A stretch of 50,920 bases of DNA, from positions 1 through 50,920 of the forward strand of contig JAGOUU010000005.1 in assembly GCA_018061105.1 (NCBI GenBank), given 5' to 3'. This DNA comes from Gammaproteobacteria bacterium (GTDB taxonomy: Bacteria > Pseudomonadota > Gammaproteobacteria > JAGOUU01). The notes under the pieces were generated by a model. The model searched no databases, had not been told where the DNA came from, and saw only the letters and a program-made list of their open reading frames with translations. Of the stretch, positions 8,880 to 19,476 are shown in pieces. The translations under genes and the position numbers were made by a program. Position 1 is the stretch's first letter. Every line of letters starts with the position of its first letter.

Positions 8880-10370
8880 TTATTCAGAGAGCTTATCTTT
8901 TAGTAAGTGGTTTACTTGCTCCGGGTTGGCTTTGCCTTTGGAGGCTTTCATCACTTGCCCGACAAAAAAGCCGAATATTTGTATTTTGCCAGATTTGTAT
9001 TGAGCTACTTGATCAGCATTATTTTTAATTATTTCGTCGATAATACTTTTTATAGCACTGTCGTCAGTGACTTGTTTAAGACCCTGATCGTTTATAATCT
9101 GATCAGTCGAATTATTTGGTTTGCCGGCATTCTCCCAGAGTGTTTCAAAAATTTGCTTAGCAATTTTGCCAGAGATTGTATTATCACAAATTCTTAATAT
9201 TAAAACTCCTAGTTCTTTTGATAAAATAGGGCTGTTTGTAATATTAATATTGTTTTTATTTAATGCTGCCATGAGTTCACCCATCACCCAATTTGCTGCT
9301 AGTTTAGCAAATTTATGATAATTATCATGATTCTGATCTATATGATCAGAATCAACTAGATTTAATACAGCCTCGTAATATTCTGCGACATTACGATTAC
9401 TAGTTAAGATTTCGGCATCGTATTGGGTTAATTTATATTGAGTAATAAAGCGTTGTTTTTTAGCTTCAGGTAATTCGGGTAGACTTTTTTTAGCTAGATT
9501 TAATATCTCTGCTGTAATTTCTACTGGTAATAAATCAGGATCAGGAAAGTAACGATAGTCCGTCGCTTCTTCTTTACTACGCATGCTTCTAGTTTGATCT
9601 TTATCAGAGTCATATAAACGAGTTTCTTGGACAACTTCTTGGCCAGAGTCTAATAAAGCAATTTGACGCGCTACTTCGTAATTTATTGCTTTTTCGACAA
9701 ATTTAAATGAATTGACATTTTTAATTTCTGCACGAGTACCGAATTTACTGGCGCCTAATTTACGTACCGAGACGTTAGCGTCGCAACGAAAAGAGCCTTC
9801 TTGCATATTACCGTCGCATATTTCAAGATATTTAACAAGCGAGTGTAAAGTTTTTAAATAGGCTACAGCTTCTTTTGCTGATCTGAGATCTGGCTCTGAG
9901 ACAATTTCCAATAAAGCAATACCTGCTCGGTTTAAATCAATACCGCTCATGTTGTGAAAACCTTCGTGCAGAGACTTACCAGCATCTTCTTCTAGATGAG
10001 CACGAGTAATACCAACAGTTTTTATTTCGCCATCTTCTTGAGTGACTTTTAGTACGCCTTTACCAACTACAGGATTGTTTAATTGGCTGATTTGGTAGCC
10101 TTTTGGTAAATCTGGGTAAAAATAGTTTTTTCGCGCAAAAAGGGTGGTCTTTGCTATTTCTGCGTCGACAGCTAAACCAAACTTACAAGCCATCGTAACT
10201 GCTTCTTGATTGAGAACGGGTAAAACACCAGGGAAGCCTAAATCGACAATATTAGCTTGTGTATTAGGTGCAGCGCCATATTTAGTAGCAGAGCCAGAGA
10301 AAATTTTTGACTTAGTTGCTAATTGTACGTGGACTTCAAGACCAATGACAGTCTCCCATTCCATTTCCAT
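8880..10370 (-). CDS. gatB: Asp-tRNA(Asn)/Glu-tRNA(Gln) amidotransferase subunit B
   Basis: GatB binds the misacylated tRNA, activates its side chain with ATP and passes it the ammonia released by GatA. The start '[12 protein letters not shown]' is diagnostic. '[13 protein letters not shown]' and the 'NVSVR' region follow, and the C-terminus is a YqeY-like tail ending '..[12 protein letters not shown]'. At 496 aa it is about 20 residues longer than usual. The extra part lies near residues 340-352 and coincides with a tight double inverted repeat in the DNA (9315-9353). It is the last gene of gatC-gatA-gatB. Confidence 0.98.
   Translation of the reverse strand: MEMEWETVIGLEVHVQLATKSKIFSGSATKYGAAPNTQANIVDLGFPGVLPVLNQEAVTMACKFGLAVDAEIAKTTLFARKNYFYPDLPKGYQISQLNNPVVGKGVLKVTQEDGEIKTVGITRAHLEEDAGKSLHEGFHNMSGIDLNRAGIALLEIVSEPDLRSAKEAVAYLKTLHSLVKYLEICDGNMQEGSFRCDANVSVRKLGASKFGTRAEIKNVNSFKFVEKAINYEVARQIALLDSGQEVVQETRLYDSDKDQTRSMRSKEEATDYRYFPDPDLLPVEITAEILNLAKKSLPELPEAKKQRFITQYKLTQYDAEILTSNRNVAEYYEAVLNLVDSDHIDQNHDNYHKFAKLAANWVMGELMAALNKNNINITNSPILSKELGVLILRICDNTISGKIAKQIFETLWENAGKPNNSTDQIINDQGLKQVTDDSAIKSIIDEIIKNNADQVAQYKSGKIQIFGFFVGQVMKASKGKANPEQVNHLLKDKLSE
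9315..9353. repeat. Double inverted repeat inside gatB
   Basis: A perfect 14-base palindrome, ATGATAATTATCAT (9315-9328), is followed directly by a perfect 10-bp stem, GATTCTGATC/GATCAGAATC, with a five-base loop (9329-9353). It encodes a polar Asp/His/Asn insert near GatB residues 340-352. Confidence 0.9.
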
Positions 10371-10402
10371 AGATATACCTCTTATTTATATATATTTTAT
10401 AT

Positions 10403-11899
10403 TTATTTAAACACTGCGGGTGCTTTAGTATGCCAATCAGTTTGTTTTTGATACTGATGAGCAGTGTACAATAAACTAGCTTCTGATAGATAATTTCCAA
10501 TTAATTGTAGACCTACAGGTAGATCATCAACAAAACCAGAGCATACTGAAATCCCAGGAAGGCCAGCTAGATTAGCTGAACTAGTATACAAATCGTTTAG
10601 ATACATACTAATAGGATCATCAGATTTTTCACCCTTTTTGAAAGCTGTTGTTGGTGTAGTAGGGCCGGCAATAAGATCAACTTGTTCAAATGCTGCTGTA
10701 AAGTCATCAGAAATAATCTTACGAAGCTGTTGAGCTTTTATATAGTAAGCATCATAGAAGCCGGCTGATAGGACATAAGTTCCAATCATTATTCTACGTT
10801 TAACTTCTGAACCAAACCCTTCGGCTCGTGAACGTTTATATAAATCTTCAAGATCTTTGGGATCGGCACAACGATAACCAAAGCGGACCCCGTCAAATCT
10901 AGATAAATTAGAAGAGCATTCAGCCGGCGCGACGACATAATATACTGGTATCGCTAAGTGGCTATTAGGTAAAGAGATCTCACAAAGCTTTGCACCAAGT
11001 TTTTCTAAAGTATTTAAAGCCTGATGGATATTATCAGCAATTTTAGGATTTAGACCCTTGTTAAAAAACTCAGTTGGAATGCCTATCTTTAATTCAGAAA
11101 TAGGCTTGATAATATTATTATTTTCTAATAATTGAGAATATTTTGGAATTTCTATCTGTAGGCTAGTCGAGTCTTGAGGGTCGAAACCGCTCATTGTTTC
11201 TAAAAGAAGAGCAGCGTCTTCTGCAGTTCTTGTTATAATTCCACCTTGGTCTAAACTCGAAGCAAAAGCAATCATGCCGAATCTTGAAACTAAGCCATAC
11301 GAGGGCTTAATACCGGTAAGCCCACAAAAAGCTGCGGGTTGTCTGATAGATCCTCCTGTATCTGTTGCAGTAGCTGCTGGTGCTAAACCAGCTGCGACAG
11401 CAGCAGCGGAGCCACCAGAGGAACCACCAGGGACGGTTTGAGTATCCCAGGGATTGCTAACAGGGCCGTAGTAACTTGTTTCGTTGGATGAACCCATAGC
11501 GAATTCATCCATATTAGTCTTGCCAAGCATGACAGCACCAGCTGTGTTAAATTTTTCAATTACAGTAGCATCATAAGGGCTATAAAAATTATCTAACATT
11601 TTGGAGCCACAGCTTGTTTTAATATTTTTAGTACAAAATATATCTTTCTGGGCTATAGGTATGCCGGTTAAGACTGATTTATTATGGTTATTTGAATCTG
11701 TTGCTAATTTTTGATCAGCTGCTTTTGCTTGAGCCAACGCATGATCTTCACAGACTGTAATATAGCTATTGATTTGAGAGTCATATTTTTTGATGCGCTG
11801 TAAATATTCTGTTGTTAATTCAACACTGCTTATTGTTTTTTTAGCTAATTGACTAGAGAGCTCTGCAATAGTATTAAATGGATTAAAATGGGATGTCAT
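10403..11899 (-). CDS. gatA: Asp-tRNA(Asn)/Glu-tRNA(Gln) amidotransferase subunit A
   Basis: The amidase-signature subunit that releases ammonia from glutamine and channels it to GatB. The Ser-cisSer-Lys triad is visible: K85 in 'PIAQKDIF', S160 in '[10 protein letters not shown]' and S184 in '[10 protein letters not shown]'. The 498 aa length is slightly above average because of a short polar insert near 67-75. It lies between gatC and gatB with gaps of about 31 bases, so the three are one transcription unit. The complex implies indirect formation of Gln-tRNA, Asn-tRNA or both; whether glnS or asnS is absent cannot be seen here. Confidence 0.98.
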   Translation of the reverse strand: MTSHFNPFNTIAELSSQLAKKTISSVELTTEYLQRIKKYDSQINSYITVCEDHALAQAKAADQKLATDSNNHNKSVLTGIPIAQKDIFCTKNIKTSCGSKMLDNFYSPYDATVIEKFNTAGAVMLGKTNMDEFAMGSSNETSYYGPVSNPWDTQTVPGGSSGGSAAAVAAGLAPAATATDTGGSIRQPAAFCGLTGIKPSYGLVSRFGMIAFASSLDQGGIITRTAEDAALLLETMSGFDPQDSTSLQIEIPKYSQLLENNNIIKPISELKIGIPTEFFNKGLNPKIADNIHQALNTLEKLGAKLCEISLPNSHLAIPVYYVVAPAECSSNLSRFDGVRFGYRCADPKDLEDLYKRSRAEGFGSEVKRRIMIGTYVLSAGFYDAYYIKAQQLRKIISDDFTAAFEQVDLIAGPTTPTTAFKKGEKSDDPISMYLNDLYTSSANLAGLPGISVCSGFVDDLPVGLQLIGNYLSEASLLYTAHQYQKQTDWHTKAPAVFK

Positions 11900-11930
11900 A
11901 ATATATGTATTTTTATTTATTATTTATTAT

Positions 11931-12227
11931 TTATTCAATTACGGCTGGAACTAAATATAGACCCGATTCAACAGCTGGAGCAATTTTTTGATATTCTGTG
12001 TGTTGATCCTCTGCTGTGATTTTATCTTCGCGTAAGCGTTGAGTTGTTGCCATAGGATGAGCCATTGGTCTAATCTCTGTAGTATCGACGGATTGCATTT
12101 GATCTACCCAGTCGAATATTTTATTAAGATCGTTAACTGTGGATGTTAAATCACTATCAGACTTATCAGCAATATTTAAGCGGGCGAGGTGGGCTATTTT
12201 TTTAACTTGGTTAATATCTAAAGTCAT
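11931..12227 (-). CDS. gatC: Asp-tRNA(Asn)/Glu-tRNA(Gln) amidotransferase subunit C
   Basis: A small scaffold that wraps around GatA and stabilises its contact with GatB. The 98-aa protein shows the family pattern: 'VKKIAHLARL' near the start, 'DLNKIFDWVDQMQSVDT' in the middle, and 'RPMAHP' followed by 'LREDKI'. It is the first gene of the gat operon and divergent from mreB across 225 bases. Confidence 0.97.
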   Translation of the reverse strand: MTLDINQVKKIAHLARLNIADKSDSDLTSTVNDLNKIFDWVDQMQSVDTTEIRPMAHPMATTQRLREDKITAEDQHTEYQKIAPAVESGLYLVPAVIE

Positions 12228-13499
<1,272 letters not shown>

Positions 13500-13540
13500 A
13501 ATATTTAATAGTCATGGAATAGAGATCGAGAATAAAGATA

Positions 13541-14497
13541 ATGAATAAAAAATGGTATGGGGATGACAATTACCATGAAATCCGATTATTTATTTGTTGT
13601 ACGTTATCTTTTATTTTATTAGCTTTGGATAGCTCAGCCTATTTTTCTTTTATGATAAACGGGATAAAAGGCTACGGCTCCTTAATTTTTACACCAGTTT
13701 ATTATGCTGTAAAAATACCAGGAAATCTTATTAATTCTAGTTCTTCTTATTTAAACAACCAGAAACAAATTGCTGCAGAAAATAATATTTTAAGATCAGA
13801 AAATCTAAGATTGCAGGGGATGTTATTGCAATTTGAAGCTATACAACAAGAAAACCAGCGGCTTCGTGATTTATTAAAATCTTCTGAGAAAGTGAGCGAT
13901 AAATTATTGATTGCGGAAGTCGTATCCGTCATTTTTTCACCAGGATCTCAGCAGTTAGTTTTAGATCAGGGCTCAAATAAGTCAGTTTTTGTCGGCCAGG
14001 CAGTGATAGACGCTAATGGGGTAGTTGGGCAGGTTACTAATGTTAATCCGTTGAGCTCTCGAGTGTTAGCCATTACTGATATTAATCATGCTATTCCTGT
14101 TGAGGTTTTACGTAATAATATACAGGCTATAGCTGTAGGTATGGGCTCTAATCAACAATTAGAACTTATGAATATTTCTAATACGATGGATATTATAGTC
14201 GGTGATATTCTTGTTAGCTCAGGTCTAGGAGAAAGATTTCCTAGTGGTTATCCTGTTGGAAAAGTGATAGCTATAGATAAAAATCCAGCTTTACCATTTG
14301 CAAAAATTATTATTGAGCCATTGGCAAAAATAAATCAACTTAAAGAAGCCTTATTAGTCTGGCCAGGTAGTAAAGTTACGTTAACTACAGATTATGACAT
14401 TGACGCGCCCTTATCCAATCTAGAAATAAAAGAAACAGAAAAAGTAAGCCTAAAAGATACTAAAGATAACCTGAACAAATTAGGAGAAACAAATTAA
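13541..14497 (+). CDS. mreC: Rod-shape-determining protein MreC
   Basis: A periplasmic component of the elongasome that links MreB and MreD to PBP2/RodA. The order is a short cytoplasmic N-terminus, one membrane helix (about 15-37), a coiled coil (about 70-115, 'NNILRSENLRLQGMLLQFE' region), then the beta-rich MreC fold with 'VDANGVVGQV'-like 'IDANGVVGQV' and 'SSGLGERFPSGYPVGKV'. At 318 aa it is normal. The C-terminal 40 residues are polar and low-complexity. Its TAA shares an A with the mreD ATG. Confidence 0.97.
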   Translation: MNKKWYGDDNYHEIRLFICCTLSFILLALDSSAYFSFMINGIKGYGSLIFTPVYYAVKIPGNLINSSSSYLNNQKQIAAENNILRSENLRLQGMLLQFEAIQQENQRLRDLLKSSEKVSDKLLIAEVVSVIFSPGSQQLVLDQGSNKSVFVGQAVIDANGVVGQVTNVNPLSSRVLAITDINHAIPVEVLRNNIQAIAVGMGSNQQLELMNISNTMDIIVGDILVSSGLGERFPSGYPVGKVIAIDKNPALPFAKIIIEPLAKINQLKEALLVWPGSKVTLTTDYDIDAPLSNLEIKETEKVSLKDTKDNLNKLGETN

Positions 14498-14994
14498 TGC
14501 CAGTAAGGCCTAAATATTTCTATAATTATTTTTGGGTAACTTTTCTTACGGTATTATTAGCTGGTGTCTTGACTATCCTTAGAGTGCCTATTTTGCCAGT
14601 AGATCTTTGGCCGTCTTGGTTATTGCTAGCAGTGATTTATTTAGTTTTTACTAGGCCGAATAAATATGGTATTTATTTTGGTTTTATCATTGGGTTATTA
14701 AATGATTTATTAATAGGCAGTACGCTAGGACTACATGCTTTAACTTTTACAGGGATTTGTTATATTTTATTAAAGCTAAATCAAAGATTAGCTTTTTTGC
14801 CCTTGATTCAACAGTGCCTACTTATCTTTGGTTTAATCTTAATAGATCGTTTAGCGATAGGTATTATCAAAACAGATTTATTTACTGCTAGCTTTGTGAG
14901 TTATGCTATATTAGCATCAGTGATCACCGTGGGATGTTTATTAATTTTAATTCGTTTTTTTGGTTCACGTAGTCAATTATTAAAATGGGTTTAA
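14497..14994 (+). CDS. mreD: Rod-shape-determining membrane protein MreD
   Basis: An integral inner-membrane protein of the elongasome. At 165 aa it has about five hydrophobic helices and the family features 'PVDLWPSWLLLAVIY' and 'GFIIGLLNDLLIGSTLGLHAL' (an arginine/aspartate-bearing helix pair; the latter is read as adjacent pieces). Start and stop are coupled to mreC by a TAATG overlap. Its stop codon lies in a long imperfect palindrome shared with the convergent TonB-like gene. Confidence 0.96.
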   Translation: MPVRPKYFYNYFWVTFLTVLLAGVLTILRVPILPVDLWPSWLLLAVIYLVFTRPNKYGIYFGFIIGLLNDLLIGSTLGLHALTFTGICYILLKLNQRLAFLPLIQQCLLIFGLILIDRLAIGIIKTDLFTASFVSYAILASVITVGCLLILIRFFGSRSQLLKWV

Positions 14995-15012
14995 TATAAT
15001 ATATTAACCCAT
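14985..15012. terminator. Palindrome over the convergent mreD and TonB-like stop codons
   Basis: ATGGGTT (14985-14991) and AATA (14993-14996) pair with TATT and AACCCAT in 15002-15012, leaving one bulged T and a five-base loop. Both stop codons are inside the stem. There is no T-tract on either side, so this may be a bidirectional terminator only in a loose sense, or an mRNA 3'-end stabiliser. Confidence 0.45.
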
Positions 15013-15894
15013 GCTAAAATTGTTTTTATTAAACCGCCAGGTTCTGACTATTTCAATAATATCTGTGCTTTGTTTTAAATTGCGATCAAATGGCGGAAAC
15101 GGAGCAGCTATATGAACAGTTTGTACTGCTGCTTCATCTAAAATCTTAATTCCGGAGCTCTTCTCGACTTTAACTTTTTCTATGGTTCCGTTTGATTTAA
15201 CCGCAACGGATAGTAATACCTCTCCAGATAGGTTGCGAGCTATTGCTGCTTCTGGGTAATATTTATTACCGAAATATTCTATTTTGTTACGCCAATTAGT
15301 AAGATACTCTGCGTCAATACTAGCTAATGTCGAGGCTGAGACAAAGCGTCGCTTAGGACGTTTAGCTAATAGATTAGCTCGATGATCTATTTTATTGATT
15401 AGACTTGAGATCTGCTGAAGATCAGCTGGATCGAGAAAATCAGGGTCTATATTATGACTAGTAATTTCTTTTTGGGATGATTTATAAATATCTTTATTGC
15501 TATCAGAGACACTATTTAAATCAGTATTTTTCGAGGTAATTGAATTATTTTTATTGGCTAATTGTATAGGCTTTCTAGTTACTAGATGAAATTTTGGTAT
15601 TTGAGATTTTATGTCTACTTTATTAAGTTCGTCAGTATGAAATAGTGGTTTAGCTATATTAGTAGGGATGTTTTTTTCTTCTAATGTTCCTCCTCCAATA
15701 TTATTTGCTTGTGCTATATAATCTGGGTTAATAGGCTTTTCTTTAGTTCTAGTTGATACAAGTGTTACTTCTATGTTTGAGCTAGCTGTTGATTTAGTTC
15801 TGTAAACATACCATTTGAGGCTAAATACAGTGATCACAACAGTATGAACTATCAAAGAATAGATAATATATTTATTAAGAGAATTTTCGTTCAT
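15004..15894 (-). CDS. TonB-like energy transducer (C-terminal TonB domain)
   Basis: The C-terminal 90 residues match the TonB fold: 'YYPEAAIARNLSGEVLLSVAV' (as adjacent pieces), 'VKVEKSSGIKILDEAAVQTV' and 'APFPPF'. An N-terminal membrane helix lies at about 10-28, followed by a long polar spacer that is Ser/Asn/Lys-rich rather than Pro-rich. TonB proteins pass proton-motive energy to outer-membrane transporters. No exbB or exbD is adjacent, so this may be a TonB paralogue with an envelope role. The frame opens further at a TTG (15903), but ATG at 15894 is the likelier start (296 aa). Confidence 0.85.
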   Translation of the reverse strand: MNENSLNKYIIYSLIVHTVVITVFSLKWYVYRTKSTASSNIEVTLVSTRTKEKPINPDYIAQANNIGGGTLEEKNIPTNIAKPLFHTDELNKVDIKSQIPKFHLVTRKPIQLANKNNSITSKNTDLNSVSDSNKDIYKSSQKEITSHNIDPDFLDPADLQQISSLINKIDHRANLLAKRPKRRFVSASTLASIDAEYLTNWRNKIEYFGNKYYPEAAIARNLSGEVLLSVAVKSNGTIEKVKVEKSSGIKILDEAAVQTVHIAAPFPPFDRNLKQSTDIIEIVRTWRFNKNNFSMG

Positions 15895-16006
15895 ATTAAA
15901 CAAACTTGAAATTATTTTTGCTCATATATCATATAATTATAGTATGCAAGATAATATGCTCTAGTCTATGCTTAAATTAATTTATTAATTAATTCTTGTG
16001 TTATCT

Positions 16007-17266
16007 ATGATTTTGTTAAGAAAGTTACTTACATTTCTCATTTCTGCTTATTTTTGCAGCCTAGTACATGCCCAACAATATGGCGCGTATGATGACACTA
16101 GAGCCAGAATAGTTTTAGATAGAAATTTACTCAAAACCGACGATAAGTCATTTATTGCTAGTGGTTTCATACAGGGCTATGACATAGTATTGACAGTATT
16201 TTTTGATTACCATTGTGTGCCAAGTAGAGAGCTTATAGCAAATACTATACCAAAAATTTTACCAAAATATCCTCAGATGAACTTTAAAGTAGTGTACCGC
16301 CCAATGGACTATGGCTATGACTCTAGTAAATTTCTGGAATATCTTCTAGCTTTTAAATATAAATATCCTGATCACTTGAATTTTTTTAAGTTTGTTGATT
16401 CGAAAATTACACCTACACTAAAAGTGTTAAAAGATAAAGAACCTTTCTATGACTATCTTATAGATATTACCAAATTAACTGATGAGGATTTGCAGCAAGC
16501 AAAAGCACAAATAAGTAGCAATAAAGCAGATTTTGATGCATTACCTTTTCCAGCCTCATTGACCCAGAATTATAAAAGTGCCTTACCAGTTGTTGTCATA
16601 TCTATACCTACTGCAAATAAAAAATATATTTATTCCGCTGGCTCCAATGAGGGAAATTTACAAACTGCTATAGATTCTTTATTGAAGCTAGAGGAGCACC
16701 CAGGTTTGAAATGTGCTGAGCCCATGTCCAAAATCTTCTCAGCCCAAAATAATCTTACTCAGGCGAAAGATGCTACATTGAATCAATGCCTTGGGCAATG
16801 TACTGCTTCGCCATTAAATTGTATGGTTTATCGAGATCAGAGTAAAAATAATAATCGGATTACATGTTACACTGTGAAAGGTTGTATAGTGGCAAGTGGA
16901 TCTTCTGACAATCAGCAATATGATTATGTTTATACATCAGCTTTTTCTGGAAGTTCTGACGGCAATTTCAAAGTTTCAGATAAGACTGAAAAGTTAACTA
17001 TTAAAGGGATGTACTGCGAAAAAGCTCCCCAGATGTTTGCTGCAGTTGGGGATCATAGAACTGAAATTGATATAACATTGAAAAAATGTTTTGATTATTG
17101 TAATTCTCAAACAAGTTGTTTTTATGTTCATCGTAGAGATCAGGATGGTAAGATATACTGTGAAGCAATAAAAATGGGTGAGTGTAATATGCAAGTAGGC
17201 TCATTTGGTGACTCTCCGGATAAAAATTATTATGATTATATTTATAAGAAAGTAGAGTCAGAATAA
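16007..17266 (+). CDS. Exported CxxS thioredoxin-fold protein fused to two Cys-rich PAN-like modules
   Basis: A 419-aa protein starting at ATG 16007 (a GTG three codons earlier is possible). The signal peptide is residues 1-22 (ending 'LVHA'). Residues 25-245 look like a DsbA/Com1-type thioredoxin domain: 'VFFDYHCVPSREL' has C70-V-P-S73 where DsbA has CxxC, and 'ALPVVVI' supplies the cis-proline. The C-terminal half has two six-Cys modules (each C ... CxxxC ... C ... C ... C) like the small protein at 4804-5133. It is related to the next gene ('RPMDYG', 'NLLKT', 'KKYIY'). The lost second cysteine argues against ordinary dithiol oxidase activity; mixed-disulfide trapping or a purely structural role is inference. 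Confidence 0.8.
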   Translation: MILLRKLLTFLISAYFCSLVHAQQYGAYDDTRARIVLDRNLLKTDDKSFIASGFIQGYDIVLTVFFDYHCVPSRELIANTIPKILPKYPQMNFKVVYRPMDYGYDSSKFLEYLLAFKYKYPDHLNFFKFVDSKITPTLKVLKDKEPFYDYLIDITKLTDEDLQQAKAQISSNKADFDALPFPASLTQNYKSALPVVVISIPTANKKYIYSAGSNEGNLQTAIDSLLKLEEHPGLKCAEPMSKIFSAQNNLTQAKDATLNQCLGQCTASPLNCMVYRDQSKNNNRITCYTVKGCIVASGSSDNQQYDYVYTSAFSGSSDGNFKVSDKTEKLTIKGMYCEKAPQMFAAVGDHRTEIDITLKKCFDYCNSQTSCFYVHRRDQDGKIYCEAIKMGECNMQVGSFGDSPDKNYYDYIYKKVESE

Positions 17267-17347
17267 ATAACATTGCAGTTAATTTATATTGAGCTAGTCT
17301 AAATATAAAATATAAATATTATTTAAATTAAAATTACAGGAAAAATA

Positions 17348-18034
17348 ATGATTTTATATAGCAAGTTAATTAGATTAATTCTGTTAAGTTTTGTTTTTTT
17401 TACTGCTTCAGTTCTAGCGCAACATTATGCTGATTATGACGGGCAGCAGTCTCAGCTTGTTCTAAATAGTAACTTATTGAAAACAAATGACATAACTTTA
17501 CCTGTAGAAGGTAGCGGAAATGTGACTCTAACAGTTTTTTATGATTACAATTGTCCGTCAAGTCGTGATCTGCTTAAGTTACTATATAATCAAGATTATG
17601 CCAAAACAAAAAATGTAAAAATTGTTTATCGGCCTATGGACTATGGTTTCAATTCAAAAGATGTTTTACAGGCAGTTTTAAATGCTAAAAATATGTCAGG
17701 CAATTTATTTAAGCAATTAAATTTAGAAATAATAAAAATTGATTCTCCTATTATGCTTGCGCATCTTCAAGGCATAGCACAAAGACAAGGTCTTGATTTT
17801 AATAAATTAATTAATCCTAGTTCGGCAGATTTAAAAAAGATCCAACAAGAAATGGATAAAAATAAGCAAGATTTTGAAGCGTTGCCTTTGCCAAGTATGT
17901 TTGGTCAAGAATATAAAAATGCTGTGCCAGTAATTATCTTATCTAATGCTAATAATGATAAAAAATATATTTATTTTATTGGCTCAGATCAATACAGTTT
18001 AGATACTGCAATTGCTGCTATAGGTAAAGCTTAA
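17348..18034 (+). CDS. Exported DsbA-like protein with CPSS active site
   Basis: A 228-aa protein with a signal peptide (1-24, ending 'VLA'). The thioredoxin-type strand 'LTVFYDYNCPSSRDLL' carries C69-P-S-S72, with serine in place of the second active-site cysteine; 'AVPVIIL' is the likely cis-Pro loop. It is clearly paralogous to the N-terminal domain of the preceding protein, sharing 'YRPMDYG', 'NLLKTND' and a C-terminal 'KKYIY' strand. A good Shine-Dalgarno AGGA (about 17338) precedes the ATG. C69 is the only cysteine in the mature part, so the protein could make only one mixed disulfide. Confidence 0.82.
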   Translation: MILYSKLIRLILLSFVFFTASVLAQHYADYDGQQSQLVLNSNLLKTNDITLPVEGSGNVTLTVFYDYNCPSSRDLLKLLYNQDYAKTKNVKIVYRPMDYGFNSKDVLQAVLNAKNMSGNLFKQLNLEIIKIDSPIMLAHLQGIAQRQGLDFNKLINPSSADLKKIQQEMDKNKQDFEALPLPSMFGQEYKNAVPVIILSNANNDKKYIYFIGSDQYSLDTAIAAIGKA

Positions 18035-18042
18035 ATATAAAT

Positions 18043-18816
18043 ATGAATAAGAATAAGAAAAAAAATTCTCTCGTAATATTTAGTTTTATATTGAGTTTTA
18101 TATTTAATCTAAATACAGTCTATGGTCAGGCCCAAGTTTTTCAAGGCTCTTCGCCTAACTTACCTACTGCTCCGGCTCCTACTGGAGCTTTAGCTCCAGG
18201 AGCTGAGTTAATTTCTGAAATAGTAAAAAATAAAACAGATTTATTTAATCCTGGTAAAAACCCAGTTTTTAACCCATTTACTACTCAACCTGCCCAACCT
18301 GCCCAACCTACTCAAATTATTTCAACTATTGTCGTTTTTTATGATTATAATTGTAATTACAGCAGGGAGCTGCAAGTAATTTTAAAAAGGGAGCTTGCTA
18401 AAAATAAATATAAAATTATTTACCGACCAGTTGGTATGTTGGCAGATACATCTAAACATGTGGCCGAAATTGCTTTAGCTGCTTTTACTCAGAATAAATT
18501 TCAAGAGTTGCATGATCAATTAACTAGATTAGACTCTTCTCTTCCTGTGCCAATTGGTTTAGATAATTTAAAAAATGCTGTTCAATTAGCTGGCTTAAAT
18601 TATGAGGAGCTGGCTAAAATAGCTGTTAGCCAAGAGTTAGGAAATGCTATACTCAACAATCAAGTAATCTATGATGCTATCAGATTGCCCGGGGTCCCGG
18701 GTTTGATTGTTGCCAAACTTGATGGTAATAATAATATCATCAATGATAAAATATTTTATGTTGCTGGAGCGGACAATAACCAGATAGAATATAACTTATA
18801 CAAAATCCGCATCTAA
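18043..18816 (+). CDS. Exported DsbA-like protein with CNYS active site and Pro-rich linker
   Basis: A 257-aa protein with a basic, Lys-rich signal peptide (about 1-28). A Pro/Ala-rich spacer with a PAQ repeat (83-90) leads to a thioredoxin-like domain: 'VVFYDYNCNYSREL' with C104-N-Y-S107, 'YRPVGML', a helical insertion, and a cis-Pro 'PGVPGLIV'. It is the third CxxS member of the tandem set and the most diverged. It lies 8 bases after the previous gene and 12 before rlmE, so it is probably co-transcribed with both. It resembles the DsbA_2/Com1-type family known from Coxiella, but with the second cysteine lost. Confidence 0.82.
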   Translation: MNKNKKKNSLVIFSFILSFIFNLNTVYGQAQVFQGSSPNLPTAPAPTGALAPGAELISEIVKNKTDLFNPGKNPVFNPFTTQPAQPAQPTQIISTIVVFYDYNCNYSRELQVILKRELAKNKYKIIYRPVGMLADTSKHVAEIALAAFTQNKFQELHDQLTRLDSSLPVPIGLDNLKNAVQLAGLNYEELAKIAVSQELGNAILNNQVIYDAIRLPGVPGLIVAKLDGNNNIINDKIFYVAGADNNQIEYNLYKIRI

Positions 18817-18828
18817 ATCTAATATAAA

Positions 18829-19476
18829 ATGGTAAAAAGAAGTAACCGTAGTAGTAAGTCTCGGTCGTGGTTTAGTAAGCAGAATCAAGATCCCTATATC
18901 ATCAAATCTAGAAAAGAAGGCTACCGTTCGCGTGCTGCATATAAACTACTTGAAATTAATGAAAAAGACCGCATATTAAGATCAGGCATGATAGTAGTTG
19001 ATTTGGGATCAACGCCTGGTGGTTGGTCGCAGGTCGCTGCTGATTTAGTTGGAAAGAACGGCAAAGTATTGGCGGTCGATCTGTTACCTATGGCTTTTAT
19101 AAATAACGTGACTTTTATACAAGGCGATTTTACTGAAGATACTATTCAACAGCAGTTACTAGAGCTATTAGGTGGTAAAAAAGCAGATGTTGTTATTTCT
19201 GATATGTCACCTAATTTAACAGGTATTGCAACAGTCGATCAGGCTAAAAGTATGCATTTAGTCGAGCTTGCTTATGACTTTGCGAGATTAGTCTTGAAAA
19301 AAAATGGTATTTTTTTAAGTAAGGCTTTCCATGGAGCAAATTTTGAAAACCTCACTAAAAATATAAAACAAGATTTCTCTAAGTTGTTGATTCGAAAGCC
19401 AATGTCCTCGAGAACTGAGTCAAAAGAGGTGTATTTATTGGCTAGCGACTATACTTCAAAATATGAGCAAAAATAA
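18829..19476 (+). CDS. rlmE: 23S rRNA 2'-O-ribose methyltransferase RlmE (FtsJ/RrmJ)
   Basis: Methylates the 2'-O of U2552 (E. coli numbering) in the A-loop of 23S rRNA, a late 50S maturation step. The catalytic K-D-K-E set is visible: 'YRSRAAYKLLE', 'ISDMSPN', 'LSKAFHG' and 'SRTESKEVYL'. The SAM motif is 'VVDLGSTPGGWSQVA'. At 215 aa the length is normal. Linkage to ftsH is conserved across proteobacteria. Confidence 0.98.
   Translation: MVKRSNRSSKSRSWFSKQNQDPYIIKSRKEGYRSRAAYKLLEINEKDRILRSGMIVVDLGSTPGGWSQVAADLVGKNGKVLAVDLLPMAFINNVTFIQGDFTEDTIQQQLLELLGGKKADVVISDMSPNLTGIATVDQAKSMHLVELAYDFARLVLKKNGIFLSKAFHGANFENLTKNIKQDFSKLLIRKPMSSRTESKEVYLLASDYTSKYEQK

Noticed and set aside
15004-15894. The TonB-like gene as part of the CxxS cluster
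   Set aside because: It is divergent from that cluster and convergent with mreD, and its C-terminal domain is a plain TonB fold. No functional link is visible.
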